From: JAXDMU01 sp963762435
GTDB taxonomy: Bacteria; Pseudomonadota; Alphaproteobacteria; ATCC43930; CGMCC-115725
Assembly: GCA_963762435.1 (NCBI GenBank)
Contig: CAVXLN010000018.1
Span: 62,001 to 126,000 of the forward strand
Direction of reading: 5' to 3'
DNA: 64,000 nucleotides
In this document: one piece after another, positions 7,496-16,987 of the stretch
Position numbering within the stretch: the stretch's first letter is position 1
Layout: each line of letters begins with the position of its first letter
Program-made: the position numbers and the translations under genes
The notes under the pieces: generated by a model
Told to the model about the DNA's origin: nothing
Seen by the model: the letters and a program-made list of their open reading frames with translations, nothing else
Database searches by the model: none

Positions 7496-9397
7496 CTAAT
7501 GCTGCTCGTGCTCGTCCTTTTCATTCTTCTCGTTCTTCTCATTCTTCTGCGGCGGCGGTGAACCCTGGGGATGCGGCGCCGCTTGCGGCTGTTGGGCCGG
7601 CTGCGGATGCGGTGCCACCTGCGGCTGCGGCGGTGCAACCGGATGCTGTGGCGCATTCACCGCGGGCGGCGGTGCCACGGGATGCGGCGGCGGGGCAATC
7701 GGATGCTGCGGCGCATTCACCACGGGCGGCGGTGCCACGGGATGCGGTGGGACCGCTTGCGGCTGGGGCGGCGCTACCGGATGCTGCGGCGCGTTCACTG
7801 TCGGCGGTGCCGGTGCCGGATGCGGCGGCTCGGGCGCCAGGCCTGGATGAGGCGCCTGGACGGAGGGCGCCGGGTTCGGATGCGGCGCCTCCGGTGCCTG
7901 GATCCCCGGATGGGGCGCCAGGGCGTTCGGCGGCGCACTCGGCTGGACAGTCGGCGCGGGGCCGCCCGGATGCGGGGCGCCAGCGAAGCCGCCCTGGGCC
8001 GCATTGTGAACTGGCACGATCGGATGCTGGACCGCCAGCGCCGATTGCGGCGGCGTGAAGGACGGCTTGGCCGGTGCTGCCAGGCGGGCAGCCGCACTCG
8101 GTTGCGGCAGGGCCGCAGCCGGCGTCGGACGGAGCTGTCCCGCCCCCGGATTGACCTGGATCAGCCCGCGATTGACCGGGGCGGCGCTGGTCATGGTCTG
8201 CTGCGACACGACCGTGACATGCCGCTCATTCACGAAATTGGTGTGCTCGTTATAGGTATGGACGTTCTCGACCGTGATGTTGTTGATCACGGTCCGGTTG
8301 ACGTTGGTCACGTTGACGTTGCGGACATACTCGATGCTGGTGTGATAGGGCGGCACCCATACTTCGTGGGGGCCCAGCGGAATCCAGCCGATCGCCGCGG
8401 CCCCGCCGACCGCGAGGCCGACGCCGCCGATCCAGGCGACCAGTGCCGGCGCATAGACCGGCCGGGCCACGACCTCGCCCGGGATCCAGCCCCAGCCGCC
8501 GCCATCGACCTCGACCCAGCGCCCGTAATGGAAGGGCGCAAAGCCCCAGGGCGCATCGTCGATCCAGGTCCAGCCCCAGGGGGCCACATAGGCCCAATGG
8601 CCCTCGCGATAGGGCGCCCAGCCGGCCGAGACCGTGGTCGGGATCCAGACATGGCCGTATTCCGGCGAATCCCGCCAGGTGCCATATTCCTCGAGGTCCG
8701 CGCCGCCGGGGATGCCGGCCGAGACATAAACGGGCCGGTTGGGCGCGAACAGGTGCCGGTCGCGCTCTTCGCTCCAGCGATCGAACTCGTCGGCTCCGGG
8801 GGCTGATACCTGGATCGCGGGCGGCTCGCCCGGGCCGATGATCGCCTCCTGGCCGCGATTGACCGTGACCTGCTCGGTCGGGCTCGAGACATTGGCGATG
8901 CCGTTGAACACGGCGAGGCGGGTCGGCTGGTCCTGCGTGCCGGCGATGATGCGATAGCGGCCGCGGTCCGAGAGATCGACATTCCCGCGCGGCGTCTGCA
9001 CGAAATAATGCTCGTCGGGCGGATGATCATGGATACCGACATCGATCCGGCCTTGCGGCACGGACAGCACCACATTGCCGTAATCGAGCTCGGCGATGTC
9101 GAGCTCGGTGCCGCCATCGAGCCGGACGCGGGCGCCGCCCAGCTCGATCTCGGCGCGGCCGCCCGGCTCGACAAAGAGCGAGCTCGCCTGTGCCACCGGG
9201 TAATTGATCACCGCACCGGTCCAGGGATCGTTCGGCGACACATGGAAGCTGACTGATCCGTCCAGCACCGAAATGCGGCCGACCCGCGTCGGCGGATCGC
9301 CTTCCTGGGCAAGGGCTGGCGCGCTGAGGGCCAGGGCGAGCGCCACCAGGCTGAGCTTGGCCAGGGTGGAGCGGCCGGCGCGAGGTCCGAGCGGCAT
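7496..9397 (-). CDS. Exported FecR-domain protein (DUF6600-like) with Pro/His-rich repeats and charged tail
   Basis: A 633-residue protein. Residues 1-30 form a signal peptide ending ALAQE. A FecR-like beta domain spans about 35-190. A Trp/Tyr/Gly-rich module follows (WIPTTVSAGWAPYREGHW, then GYGRW-like repeats, about 235-320). A hydrophobic Gly stretch and an Asn/Val-rich segment lead into about 200 residues of Pro-His-Ala repeats (HPVAPP and VNAPQHP units). The tail repeats KNE four times and ends DEHEQH. FecR domains usually sense or anchor at the cell surface, but no sigma factor or TonB receptor is adjacent. Function is unknown. Confidence 0.82.
   Translation of the reverse strand: MPLGPRAGRSTLAKLSLVALALALSAPALAQEGDPPTRVGRISVLDGSVSFHVSPNDPWTGAVINYPVAQASSLFVEPGGRAEIELGGARVRLDGGTELDIAELDYGNVVLSVPQGRIDVGIHDHPPDEHYFVQTPRGNVDLSDRGRYRIIAGTQDQPTRLAVFNGIANVSSPTEQVTVNRGQEAIIGPGEPPAIQVSAPGADEFDRWSEERDRHLFAPNRPVYVSAGIPGGADLEEYGTWRDSPEYGHVWIPTTVSAGWAPYREGHWAYVAPWGWTWIDDAPWGFAPFHYGRWVEVDGGGWGWIPGEVVARPVYAPALVAWIGGVGLAVGGAAAIGWIPLGPHEVWVPPYHTSIEYVRNVNVTNVNRTVINNITVENVHTYNEHTNFVNERHVTVVSQQTMTSAAPVNRGLIQVNPGAGQLRPTPAAALPQPSAAARLAAPAKPSFTPPQSALAVQHPIVPVHNAAQGGFAGAPHPGGPAPTVQPSAPPNALAPHPGIQAPEAPHPNPAPSVQAPHPGLAPEPPHPAPAPPTVNAPQHPVAPPQPQAVPPHPVAPPPVVNAPQHPIAPPPHPVAPPPAVNAPQHPVAPPQPQVAPHPQPAQQPQAAPHPQGSPPPQKNEKNEKNEKDEHEQH
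7631..7800. repeat. 60-bp tandem repeat coding for HPVAPP / VNAPQHP units
   Basis: Units at 7641-7700 and 7701-7760 differ at a few bases. A degenerate third copy follows to about 7800. Each 60-bp unit codes for 20 residues of the Pro/His-rich region of the FecR-like protein, so copy number could change by slippage without breaking the frame. Confidence 0.75.
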
Positions 9398-9635
9398 TCT
9401 GCGTTCCTTATATTTTTCGACGCTGATATGCGTCCGCTGGAGAACGCCGGATCCCGGCCACCTATTCCAATCCGCCTGAATCCCAACTCACCAGCCGTCC
9501 GCGCCCGAGCCACACAGGGCGAAAGTGCTATAGCGCGCGGCAGATCGAATCTGAAAGAGTCCGGCCAAAGCACCACGGCCTCGGCGCCTTGAGGCGAAGC
9601 ACTTTCATTGAGAATTTCATCTTGGGGAGGAAGGA

Positions 9636-10214
9636 ATGTCAGAGGCGGTTACGATTCATCCGTCCGTTGACCACGGCGTGAAGCAGGGCTCGGCGAGCTT
9701 CGCCGGCGGCACGCTCACCTGCCATTGCACGCACAATCCGGTGAAGGTCGCGATCCACAGTCAGATCGCGCACAATCATGCCTGCGGCTGCAGCAAATGC
9801 TGGAAGCCGGCCGGCGCCACCTTCGCGGTCATCGCCGTGGTCGGGCGCGACAAGGTCGCGGTGCTGGAGCATGGCGAGAAGCTCGCCATCGTCGATGCCT
9901 CGGCCGCGATTCAGCGCCATGCCTGCAAGGATTGCGGCGTCCATATGTATGGTCGCATCGAGAATAACGGCCACCCCTTCTTCGGGCTCGATTTCGTCCA
10001 TGCCGAGCTCTCGCACGAGCATGGCTGGGCCGCCCCGGAATTCGCCGCCTTCGTCTCCTCGATCATCGAGGCCGGCACGCATCCGAGCAAGATGGGTGCC
10101 ATCCGCGGCCGCCTCAAGGAGCTCCATCTCGAACCCTATGACTGCCTGTCGCCGCCGCTCATGGACGCGATCGCGACCCATATCGCGAAGCAGAAGGGTG
10201 TGCTGAAGGACTAG
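9636..10214 (+). CDS. gfa: S-(hydroxymethyl)glutathione synthase
   Basis: A 192-residue protein matching glutathione-dependent formaldehyde-activating enzyme. Zinc-binding cysteines appear as CHC near residue 30, CGCSKC near 50, and HACKDCG near 95. It joins glutathione and formaldehyde to give S-hydroxymethylglutathione, the substrate of the class III alcohol dehydrogenase (not in this window). A strong ribosome site (GGGGAGGAAGG) precedes the ATG. It is a stand-alone gene between a minus-strand FecR gene and a hydrolase. Confidence 0.92.
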   Translation: MSEAVTIHPSVDHGVKQGSASFAGGTLTCHCTHNPVKVAIHSQIAHNHACGCSKCWKPAGATFAVIAVVGRDKVAVLEHGEKLAIVDASAAIQRHACKDCGVHMYGRIENNGHPFFGLDFVHAELSHEHGWAAPEFAAFVSSIIEAGTHPSKMGAIRGRLKELHLEPYDCLSPPLMDAIATHIAKQKGVLKD

Positions 10215-10225
10215 TTGGCCATCGC

Positions 10226-10253
10226 CGGCGCCGCGCTCGCAAGTGCGGCGCCG
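10226..10253 (+). terminator. 12-bp hairpin after gfa
   Basis: CGGCGCCGC (10226-10234) pairs with GCGGCGCCG (10245-10253). Three more inner pairs, one of them a wobble, leave a 4-base loop. The following sequence is A-rich, not T-rich, so this is terminator-like and not a textbook intrinsic terminator. Confidence 0.5.
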
Positions 10254-10334
10254 ACAAATCCTTGATGCGCTTGGCTTATCCGTGCCGCAACCATAGAGTG
10301 CGCTGCTCCCCTTTCGGATAGGTCGGCAGGCACC

Positions 10335-11237
10335 GTGCCCATTGCGCTCAAGCTCTTCCTTTGCCTCGTGGCGTTCGGCGCCGCCCTCTATCTCGGCATG
10401 GCGATCTCGGTCGTCTATGTCGGCCTCCAGCTCGCGGCTCCGGCCGTGGCGCAAATCGGGCCGCCGCCGGCGATCGAGGGGCTGAAGGTGGTCGAGATCC
10501 CGTCGCAATCTGGCTCGCGGCTTCAGGGCTGGTTCATTCCGGGCCGGCCGGGCGGCGGGGCTGTGGCGCTGATGCATGGCGTGGGCGCCAATCGCACGGT
10601 CATGGTCGAGCGCGCGAAGCTCTTCAACGAGCTGGGATTCGCCGTGCTGCTGTTCGATTTCCAGGCGCATGGTGAAAGCCCGGGCCAGCACATCACCTTC
10701 GGCCATCTCGAGGCGTTCGATGCCGCGGCCGCTATCGATTTCCTCCGCCATGAGGCACCGGGCGAGCGGGTCGGCGCCATCGGTGTCTCGATGGGCGGTG
10801 CTGCAGCACTTCTCGGGCCGAAGCCCTTGTCGGTCGACGCGCTCGTCATCGAATCCGTTTATCCCGATATCGGTTCGGCTCTTATCACCCGACTTCGGGC
10901 CGGGCTTGGGCCGACGCTCGGCCCCGTCTTCACGCCGCTGCTGACACCACTCTTCCTGACGTTCATGCCGCCGATCCTCGGCGTCTCGGCCGCGGATCTT
11001 CGGCCGATCGACCAAATCGGCGATGTGACCGTGCCGCTGCTCGTGGCGTCGGGCACCATCGATATCCTGACACCGCTCGATCAGGCTCAGGCGCTCTACA
11101 ATCATGCGAGGCCGCCCAAGCGCTCCTGGTGGGTGCCCGGCGCCGGCCATGTCGATCTCGAGGATGCGGATCCCAAAGATTACCGGCGGATCGTCATCGG
11201 TTTTCTCATGGACGAACTGCAAAGGACGCCGTCCTAA
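10335..11237 (+). CDS. Membrane-anchored alpha/beta hydrolase
   Basis: A 300-residue protein starting at GTG. An N-terminal hydrophobic segment (about 5-38) looks like a signal anchor. HGVGAN at 81-86 is the oxyanion-hole region and GVSMGG puts the nucleophile at Ser152. The Asp (GTIDILTP) and His (GAGHVD) of the triad are visible near the C-terminus. The family includes esterases and peptidases of the DUF1749/BD-FAE type. The substrate is not predictable from sequence. Confidence 0.82.
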   Translation: MPIALKLFLCLVAFGAALYLGMAISVVYVGLQLAAPAVAQIGPPPAIEGLKVVEIPSQSGSRLQGWFIPGRPGGGAVALMHGVGANRTVMVERAKLFNELGFAVLLFDFQAHGESPGQHITFGHLEAFDAAAAIDFLRHEAPGERVGAIGVSMGGAAALLGPKPLSVDALVIESVYPDIGSALITRLRAGLGPTLGPVFTPLLTPLFLTFMPPILGVSAADLRPIDQIGDVTVPLLVASGTIDILTPLDQAQALYNHARPPKRSWWVPGAGHVDLEDADPKDYRRIVIGFLMDELQRTPS

Positions 11238-11297
11238 CCCACTTGACCGGTCCGCCTACCCTGCGTGCATGCTGCGGCTAAAGGGATGGGAGCCGCC

Positions 11298-12638
11298 ATG
11301 ACGGACAGCATCAAGGCATCGGAATTCGCGATCACCGGCGATGGCTACGACCTGGCCGACACCAAGCGGCGGGTAAAGGCGATCCTCGTCGGTTCGGTCG
11401 GCAATCTCATCGAATGGTACGATGTCTACGCCTATTCGGCCTTCGCGCTCTATTTCGCCGGCTCCTTCTTTCCGAAGGGCAATCCGGTCGTGCAGCAGCT
11501 GTCGGCGGCCACTCTCTTCGCGGTGGCCTATCTCGTCCGGCCGATCGGCAGCGTGATCTTCGGCTATCTCGCCGACCGGTTCGGCCGGCGCAACGCACTC
11601 ACCCTTTCCGTCCTGCTGATGTGCTTCGGCTCGCTGCTGATCGCGGTCTCGCCCACCTATGCGTCGATCGGCGTCGGCGCCACGATCATCCTGTCGGTCG
11701 CCCGCATCCTTCAGGGGTTGAGCCAGGGCGGCGAGTACGGCACCAGCGCCACTTATCTGAGCGAGGTCGCCCATCCGAACCGGCGGGGCTTCTATTCCGG
11801 CGTCTGGTACACGACGCTGATCGGCGGGCAGCTGACCGCCCTCCTAGTGCTGCTGGTGCTGCAGAAGCTGTTCCTGACACCGGACGAGCTCAAGGAATGG
11901 GGCTGGCGCATCCCCTTCCTCATCGGCGCGTTCATCTCGGTCTACGCTTATTACATGCGCCGCGACATGCACGAGACCGACCATTTCCGCAAGGCGGAGG
12001 CGGACAAGAAGGTGAGCTCGGAAAGCCGCTGGACGGTGCTGGCGCAGAATTGGAAGCCCATGGTGCTGGTGATCGGCATCACCATCGGCGGCACCTCGGC
12101 CTTCTACACCTACACGACCTATATGCAGAAATTCCTCAAACTCTCAGTCGGCCTCACCGACGACCAGACTACCATGGTGACGGCCGGGTCGCTCATTTTC
12201 GCCGTCATCCTGCAGCCCTTGTATGGTGCCTTATCGGACAAGATCGGGCGCAAGCCGATGCTGATCGCCTTCGGCGTGCTCGGCACGCTTGGCACATATC
12301 CGCTGCTGACGACACTCCAGGGCACCAAGGACCCGTTCGTGGCATTCCTGCTGATCTGCACCGCCTGGGCGATCGTCAGCGCCTACACGGCCCTGACCGC
12401 GATCGTGAAGGCCGAGCTCTTCCCAACCGCGGTGCGCGCCATGGGCGTCGGCATTCCTTATGCGCTCACGGCCGCCATCTTCGGCGGCTCGATCAATTCC
12501 GTGGCACTCACCTTCAAGGATAGAGGCTACGAGCAGGGCTTTTACTGGTACGCCACCGGCTGCATCTTCATTTCGCTGCTGTTCTATATCGGCATCAAGG
12601 ACACGAAACGGAATTCCCAGATGGAGCGGCATATCTAG
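11298..12638 (+). CDS. MFS metabolite/H+ symporter, alpha-ketoglutarate permease-like
   Basis: About 446 residues with 12 predicted membrane segments. LIEWYDVYAYSAFALYF near the N-terminus and the loop GYLADRFGRRNALT are signatures of the MHS (KgtP/ProP) branch of the major facilitator superfamily. The start is set at ATG 11298 because GGGAG lies just ahead. ATG 11286 and GTG 11265 are in-frame alternatives. The probable substrate is a dicarboxylate such as 2-oxoglutarate or citrate. It is convergent with the next gene, with the stops overlapping by 4 bases. Confidence 0.85.
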   Translation: MTDSIKASEFAITGDGYDLADTKRRVKAILVGSVGNLIEWYDVYAYSAFALYFAGSFFPKGNPVVQQLSAATLFAVAYLVRPIGSVIFGYLADRFGRRNALTLSVLLMCFGSLLIAVSPTYASIGVGATIILSVARILQGLSQGGEYGTSATYLSEVAHPNRRGFYSGVWYTTLIGGQLTALLVLLVLQKLFLTPDELKEWGWRIPFLIGAFISVYAYYMRRDMHETDHFRKAEADKKVSSESRWTVLAQNWKPMVLVIGITIGGTSAFYTYTTYMQKFLKLSVGLTDDQTTMVTAGSLIFAVILQPLYGALSDKIGRKPMLIAFGVLGTLGTYPLLTTLQGTKDPFVAFLLICTAWAIVSAYTALTAIVKAELFPTAVRAMGVGIPYALTAAIFGGSINSVALTFKDRGYEQGFYWYATGCIFISLLFYIGIKDTKRNSQMERHI

Positions 12639-15160
12639 CGGAGTGCCACCGCCGGCGTCAGCATGGCAGGTGCGAGGCCCGGCACCAGCACCTTGTGCGC
12701 CGGCCCGAGCGTCAGGATCGAGCCGCCCTTGCCGTCGGCGGCGATGGCGGTGCCGAGCGACAGGCCGGCTGCCTTGCGGATCTCGATCTTGTCGAAGGCC
12801 GGATCGAAATCGAGCACCGTCTCCTCCGCCTCTGCGGACGCATCGATGATGAGCTCCGACGGCTTCCCGCCTTCGCCGGCCCCTGCGATCAGATAGGTCG
12901 TACCGCCGCCGGCGATCATGGTGGCGCCGCCACTGCCGGCATAGATGACAGTGACACCCTTGCCGCCCTGGAGCGTGCTCTTGCCGGCGCCGCCGGCCAG
13001 CAGCGCATGGGCGCTTGCCGCCGTGACATTCCCGCCGCCGGGCGGCGCCAGCTCGATATCGGCTTGCCGCAGGCGATAGCCGTCGGGCAGCACGGGCGTC
13101 ATATGCCAGCCGGGATCGCCGAGATAGCCGTTCGGCTGGCGCAGCGCCGGCGTGTGCGCGGTGAGGTAGGCATAGGCCCAGATCGCTTGGGGCGAGCGCG
13201 TCACGCTGAAGCTTTCGGCGGCGGATGCCGCCGCAACGGCCGGGTAGCAATAGGTGCATTCGGGCGTGTTGGCGAGCTCGGTCGGTGCCGGCTTGTCGCC
13301 GAAATTGCGCTGATAGAGCTGCGCCCATGTATTGGGGGCGATGCCTTTATTGTCTTGCGTCCCGGCGATCGTCCACCAATAGCCCGGCCCGTTCAGCGGG
13401 TTGAAACCCTTGGCGCCATGGGTGAAGCGGCCGGAATTGAAGTGATCGAGCCAGGCCAGCACCGTCTCGGCCTTGGCATCGCCGCGCTTGGCGATCAGCG
13501 CCATGGTGAGCGCCAGGAAGTCGTTCTGCCAGGGGGCGGTCTGGGCCGAGCCGAAGGGAATATCCGGCACATAGCCCTCGATCTCGCCTTCGGCGCCGGC
13601 GGCATGGAGCTTCGCGGTCTCCGCCACGAGCCCGGCGAGATTGGCCTCGGTCACGCTCGCGAAGGTCGATTTCAGCGGATCATTGTCTGGAGCGATCCAG
13701 GCGGCATTGGCGAAATCGCGGATGTTCCAGGCGGTGCCGCGCAGCTGGTTGACCGGATAGACCAGCGCCTCGGCGCCATGCCGATAGCCGGGGTTGCCCG
13801 CGACCGTCAGATAGGCCGCCTCATAGTCGAGCTCGTCGAGATAGTAGCGGTTGCCGGTGACGAGATAGGGCACGAAGCTGAGATCCGGCTCATGCGCCGA
13901 ATCGAGGGCCCAGCCGCCATTGCCCTTGGCCGCTTCCGAATTGAACACGGTGCCGAACCGGTCGGCCGAATCGACGCCCTTGCCTTCGCGATAATCGGCC
14001 CAGCTGGTCGGGTGCTTCACGACCGAGATCGGGGCGTTGGTGGCGCCGTCGCGCAGATGCCAGGGCACGCTGCCGGCATGATCGGCCTCGGCCAGCATCA
14101 CCGTCTCGGCGCGCCGATCCTGCGAGACGAGGTAATTGGCGGCCCAGCCGGTCGTGATGCCGATATCGGTGCGTCCCCCGGTCGTGCCCATCGCGGGCGT
14201 GATGAGCGATGGCTCAAGCGGGCCGGATTTGGCGGCCGACAGCTCCGATAGCCGGTCGCCCAGCGCCTTCATCGAGACGCCGAGCGAGAAATCGTAATCG
14301 GCGATGGCGCCTGCTTTGGCGAGATAGGCCGGGTCGAGCGAGACATGGAGCGGGGCGTGCGCCGTGCCGGTCCAGAGCTCCTTGTGCCAATTGGAATAGG
14401 GGTACTGCACCATCCCCTTGCGCTCGAACAGCGTGGTGCCGCCATTGGCGATGCTGGCATCGCAGGTGAAGAATTTGATCGGCACGAAGGCCTGGTCGTT
14501 CGCCACGATGACATCGGTCCGCAGCTGGCCGTCGGCGAGTGCGCGGATATCGAATGTCGCGGTCATCGCCTGATTGAGCTTGGCCTGGACCCGGATCTCC
14601 TTGGCGAGCGCGTTGTCGAGCCAGATATCGGGCTTCCCCTTGGCAAAGGCCTCGCGCACCAAGGCCGCCACATCGATCGTTCGCGCCGGCTCGCCCTCGA
14701 AAGCGAGCGTTAGCTTGGGCTCATAGCCCGGCAGCAGGAAATCCTCGAGTTTGAGCGGCGGTGCGGCGGCGGCTTCGCCCAGCGACAGCGTCACGATCGC
14801 GCGCTCGCCCGGCGCCAGCGCCGGCGCCTCGAGGGCCACGATGCCGTGCCGGACCGAGCCATCCGCATGATGCGCCTTGGCGTCGAGCGCCACCTTGAGC
14901 GGCGTTCCCTTCATCGCGGCGACAATGCCGTGGCCCTTCGGCACGGCGCCGGGCAGAAAGGCCTGGCCGAAGGTGACGATGCGGGCGGGAGCCGCCTCCT
15001 TGCCGTCATTCTCGATCGTGACCGAGACGAGCCCGCCCGATTGCGGCGCCGCGACCAGCGGCGCCACCACCGCCTGCGCCTCGGCGAGCGCCGGCATCAT
15101 GAGGAACGGCAATGCCAAGATGAAGCGGCGTATCGGTCGGAAGTCATTCACTTCTATCAT
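12635..15160 (-). CDS. Large secreted protein with RTX-like glycine-rich C-terminus, function unknown
   Basis: 841 residues from ATG 15160 (MIEVNDFRPIRRFILALPF), which gives a clean signal peptide ending AEAQA. The start upstream at 15232 would bury it. The central 600 residues are rich in Trp, Tyr and Asn and look like an alpha-helical barrel carbohydrate-active or lyase fold (GYWWTIAGTQDNKG, PECTYCYPA), but I cannot name the family. The last 150 residues contain HALLAGGAGKSTLQGG and VLDFDPAFDKIEI, resembling degenerate hemolysin-type calcium-binding repeats and the serralysin-type end. A signal peptide together with an RTX-like tail is unusual. Confidence 0.65.
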   Translation of the reverse strand: MIEVNDFRPIRRFILALPFLMMPALAEAQAVVAPLVAAPQSGGLVSVTIENDGKEAAPARIVTFGQAFLPGAVPKGHGIVAAMKGTPLKVALDAKAHHADGSVRHGIVALEAPALAPGERAIVTLSLGEAAAAPPLKLEDFLLPGYEPKLTLAFEGEPARTIDVAALVREAFAKGKPDIWLDNALAKEIRVQAKLNQAMTATFDIRALADGQLRTDVIVANDQAFVPIKFFTCDASIANGGTTLFERKGMVQYPYSNWHKELWTGTAHAPLHVSLDPAYLAKAGAIADYDFSLGVSMKALGDRLSELSAAKSGPLEPSLITPAMGTTGGRTDIGITTGWAANYLVSQDRRAETVMLAEADHAGSVPWHLRDGATNAPISVVKHPTSWADYREGKGVDSADRFGTVFNSEAAKGNGGWALDSAHEPDLSFVPYLVTGNRYYLDELDYEAAYLTVAGNPGYRHGAEALVYPVNQLRGTAWNIRDFANAAWIAPDNDPLKSTFASVTEANLAGLVAETAKLHAAGAEGEIEGYVPDIPFGSAQTAPWQNDFLALTMALIAKRGDAKAETVLAWLDHFNSGRFTHGAKGFNPLNGPGYWWTIAGTQDNKGIAPNTWAQLYQRNFGDKPAPTELANTPECTYCYPAVAAASAAESFSVTRSPQAIWAYAYLTAHTPALRQPNGYLGDPGWHMTPVLPDGYRLRQADIELAPPGGGNVTAASAHALLAGGAGKSTLQGGKGVTVIYAGSGGATMIAGGGTTYLIAGAGEGGKPSELIIDASAEAEETVLDFDPAFDKIEIRKAAGLSLGTAIAADGKGGSILTLGPAHKVLVPGLAPAMLTPAVALR

Positions 15161-15387
15161 GGGCGATCGCTTCGTCTCGTCATCGGAGCCGTGATCTAGC
15201 CCGAAATCGCGGCCGGAGCCAGCACGGCGCACCCGCGCCGAGACGTCGCGCGCACGGTCCTTGCCCGCGCCATGTCAAATACGGTCTCATGGAACTGAGC
15301 AATCTTCCGGTGCGTCCTCTAGTCGTTACTCGCTGTGGTGTCATCGAGTGCCACGAAAACGGATATTCTGCATAACGGGGTACGCCA

Positions 15388-16986
15388 ATGCCTGATTTTA
15401 TTGTGGTTGGCGGGGGATCGGCAGGCTGCACTGTCGCATCGAGATTGTCGGAAGATGCCGATGTGACAGTGTTGTTGCTCGAAGCCGGGCCGCGCGACAC
15501 GAGCCCCTACATTCATTTACCGGGCGGCTTCTATAAATTTGCCGATAATTCGCTGACTTGGGGCTTCGAGACGGCGCCGCTCATCCATGCGGACAATCGG
15601 ACGATCGTCTATCCGCAGGCCCGCGTGCTCGGCGGTGGCTCGTCGATCAATGCCCAGGTCTTCACGCGCGGCTGCCCAGAGGATTACGATTGCTGGGCGA
15701 CTGAGGAGGGTTGCGCCGGCTGGTCGTTCCCAGAGGTGCTGGAATACTTCAAGCGCTCGGAGGACAACGATCTCTTTTCCGACGCCTATCACGGCACGGG
15801 CGGCCCGCTCGGCGTCAGCACGGTCCACCCGCACCTCTTGTCCAAAGTGTTCGTGCGGGCCGGCCAGCAGCTGGGATTGCCCTATAATCCGGATTTCAAC
15901 GGCGCCGCCCAGGAAGGGGTCGGCCTCTATCAGACGACGACCCGGAACGGCCGCCGCTGCAGCGCCAGCGTGGCCTATATCCGGCCGGCGCTCGGCCGGA
16001 ACAATCTCACGATCCGCACCGACATCCAGGTCCGGCGCGTCGTCATGGAAGGCTGCTGCGCCATCGGCGTCGAGATCGAGGATGCCGGCCGCATCCGCGT
16101 GCTGCACGCCGAGCGCGAAATCATCCTCTGCGCAGGTGCCATCGGTTCGCCCAAGCTGCTTCTCCTGTCCGGCATCGGCCCAGGCGATGCGCTGGGGCGC
16201 CTCGGCATCCCGGTCATCCTCGACCTGCCCGGCGTCGGCCAGAACTTTCAGGACCATATCGATGTCGATGTCGTTTACGAGCTCAACGGCGCCTATTCCT
16301 ACGATAAATATCGAAGGCCGCACTGGAAGCTGATGGCCGCGATCGAATTCTCGGTCTTCAACAAGGGGCCGGTCGTCTCGAACATCGTCGAGGCGGGCGC
16401 CTTCTGGTGGAGCGACCGGGCGGAACGGACGCCGGATTTGCAACTCCACTTCCTGCCTGGTGCCGGTGTCGAGGCCGGCGGCGCCGATGGTGTGCCGGGC
16501 GGCAATGGCGTGACGCTGAATTCTTATCATCTGCGCCCGCGCTCGCGCGGAACGGTGACGCTTCGATCGGCCGATCCCCGCATCATGCCGGTGATCGATC
16601 CCAACGCCTTCGCCGAGCCCTATGATCTCGACCGCTCGGTCGACGGCATGCTGCTGAGCCGCGAGCTCATGGCGCAAAGCGCCTGGTGCCAATATGTCCG
16701 GCGCGAGCATGTTCCAGGCGAGGCGACGCGGACTCGTCAGGAATGCGCGGATTTCGTCCGCCGGGTCGCCCGCTCGGCCAACCATCCGGCCGGCACCTGC
16801 AAGATGGGCGTCGACGGCATGGCGGTGGTGGCGCCCGATCTCAAGGTCAGAGGCCTCGACGGTCTCCGGGTCTCGGACGCCTCGATCATGCCGCGCCTCA
16901 TCTCGTCCAACACCAATGCGGCGGCGATCATGATTGGCGAGAAGGCGGCCGACCTCATCCGAGGACGGTCGCTTCAGCCTCGATAA
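15388..16986 (+). CDS. GMC family oxidoreductase (choline dehydrogenase-like)
   Basis: A 532-residue FAD enzyme. The dinucleotide-binding motif GGGSAG is at residues 8-13, ARVLGGGSSINAQ is the first GMC signature, GAIGSPKLLLLSGIGP is the second, and NHPAGTCKMG holds the active-site His. It oxidises a primary alcohol, with the likely substrate unknown. No betaine aldehyde dehydrogenase is adjacent, so choline is not specifically supported. It is convergent with the glycosyltransferase gene, one base apart. Confidence 0.92.
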   Translation: MPDFIVVGGGSAGCTVASRLSEDADVTVLLLEAGPRDTSPYIHLPGGFYKFADNSLTWGFETAPLIHADNRTIVYPQARVLGGGSSINAQVFTRGCPEDYDCWATEEGCAGWSFPEVLEYFKRSEDNDLFSDAYHGTGGPLGVSTVHPHLLSKVFVRAGQQLGLPYNPDFNGAAQEGVGLYQTTTRNGRRCSASVAYIRPALGRNNLTIRTDIQVRRVVMEGCCAIGVEIEDAGRIRVLHAEREIILCAGAIGSPKLLLLSGIGPGDALGRLGIPVILDLPGVGQNFQDHIDVDVVYELNGAYSYDKYRRPHWKLMAAIEFSVFNKGPVVSNIVEAGAFWWSDRAERTPDLQLHFLPGAGVEAGGADGVPGGNGVTLNSYHLRPRSRGTVTLRSADPRIMPVIDPNAFAEPYDLDRSVDGMLLSRELMAQSAWCQYVRREHVPGEATRTRQECADFVRRVARSANHPAGTCKMGVDGMAVVAPDLKVRGLDGLRVSDASIMPRLISSNTNAAAIMIGEKAADLIRGRSLQPR

Positions 16987-16987
16987 C

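Noticed and set aside
7631..7800. Repeats resembling a CRISPR or satellite array
   Set aside because: The 60-bp units are contiguous, in frame and coding; there are no spacers.
9639..11222. 527-codon antisense ORF opposite gfa and the hydrolase
   Set aside because: Crosses two real genes and an intergenic hairpin; composition typical of shadow frames.
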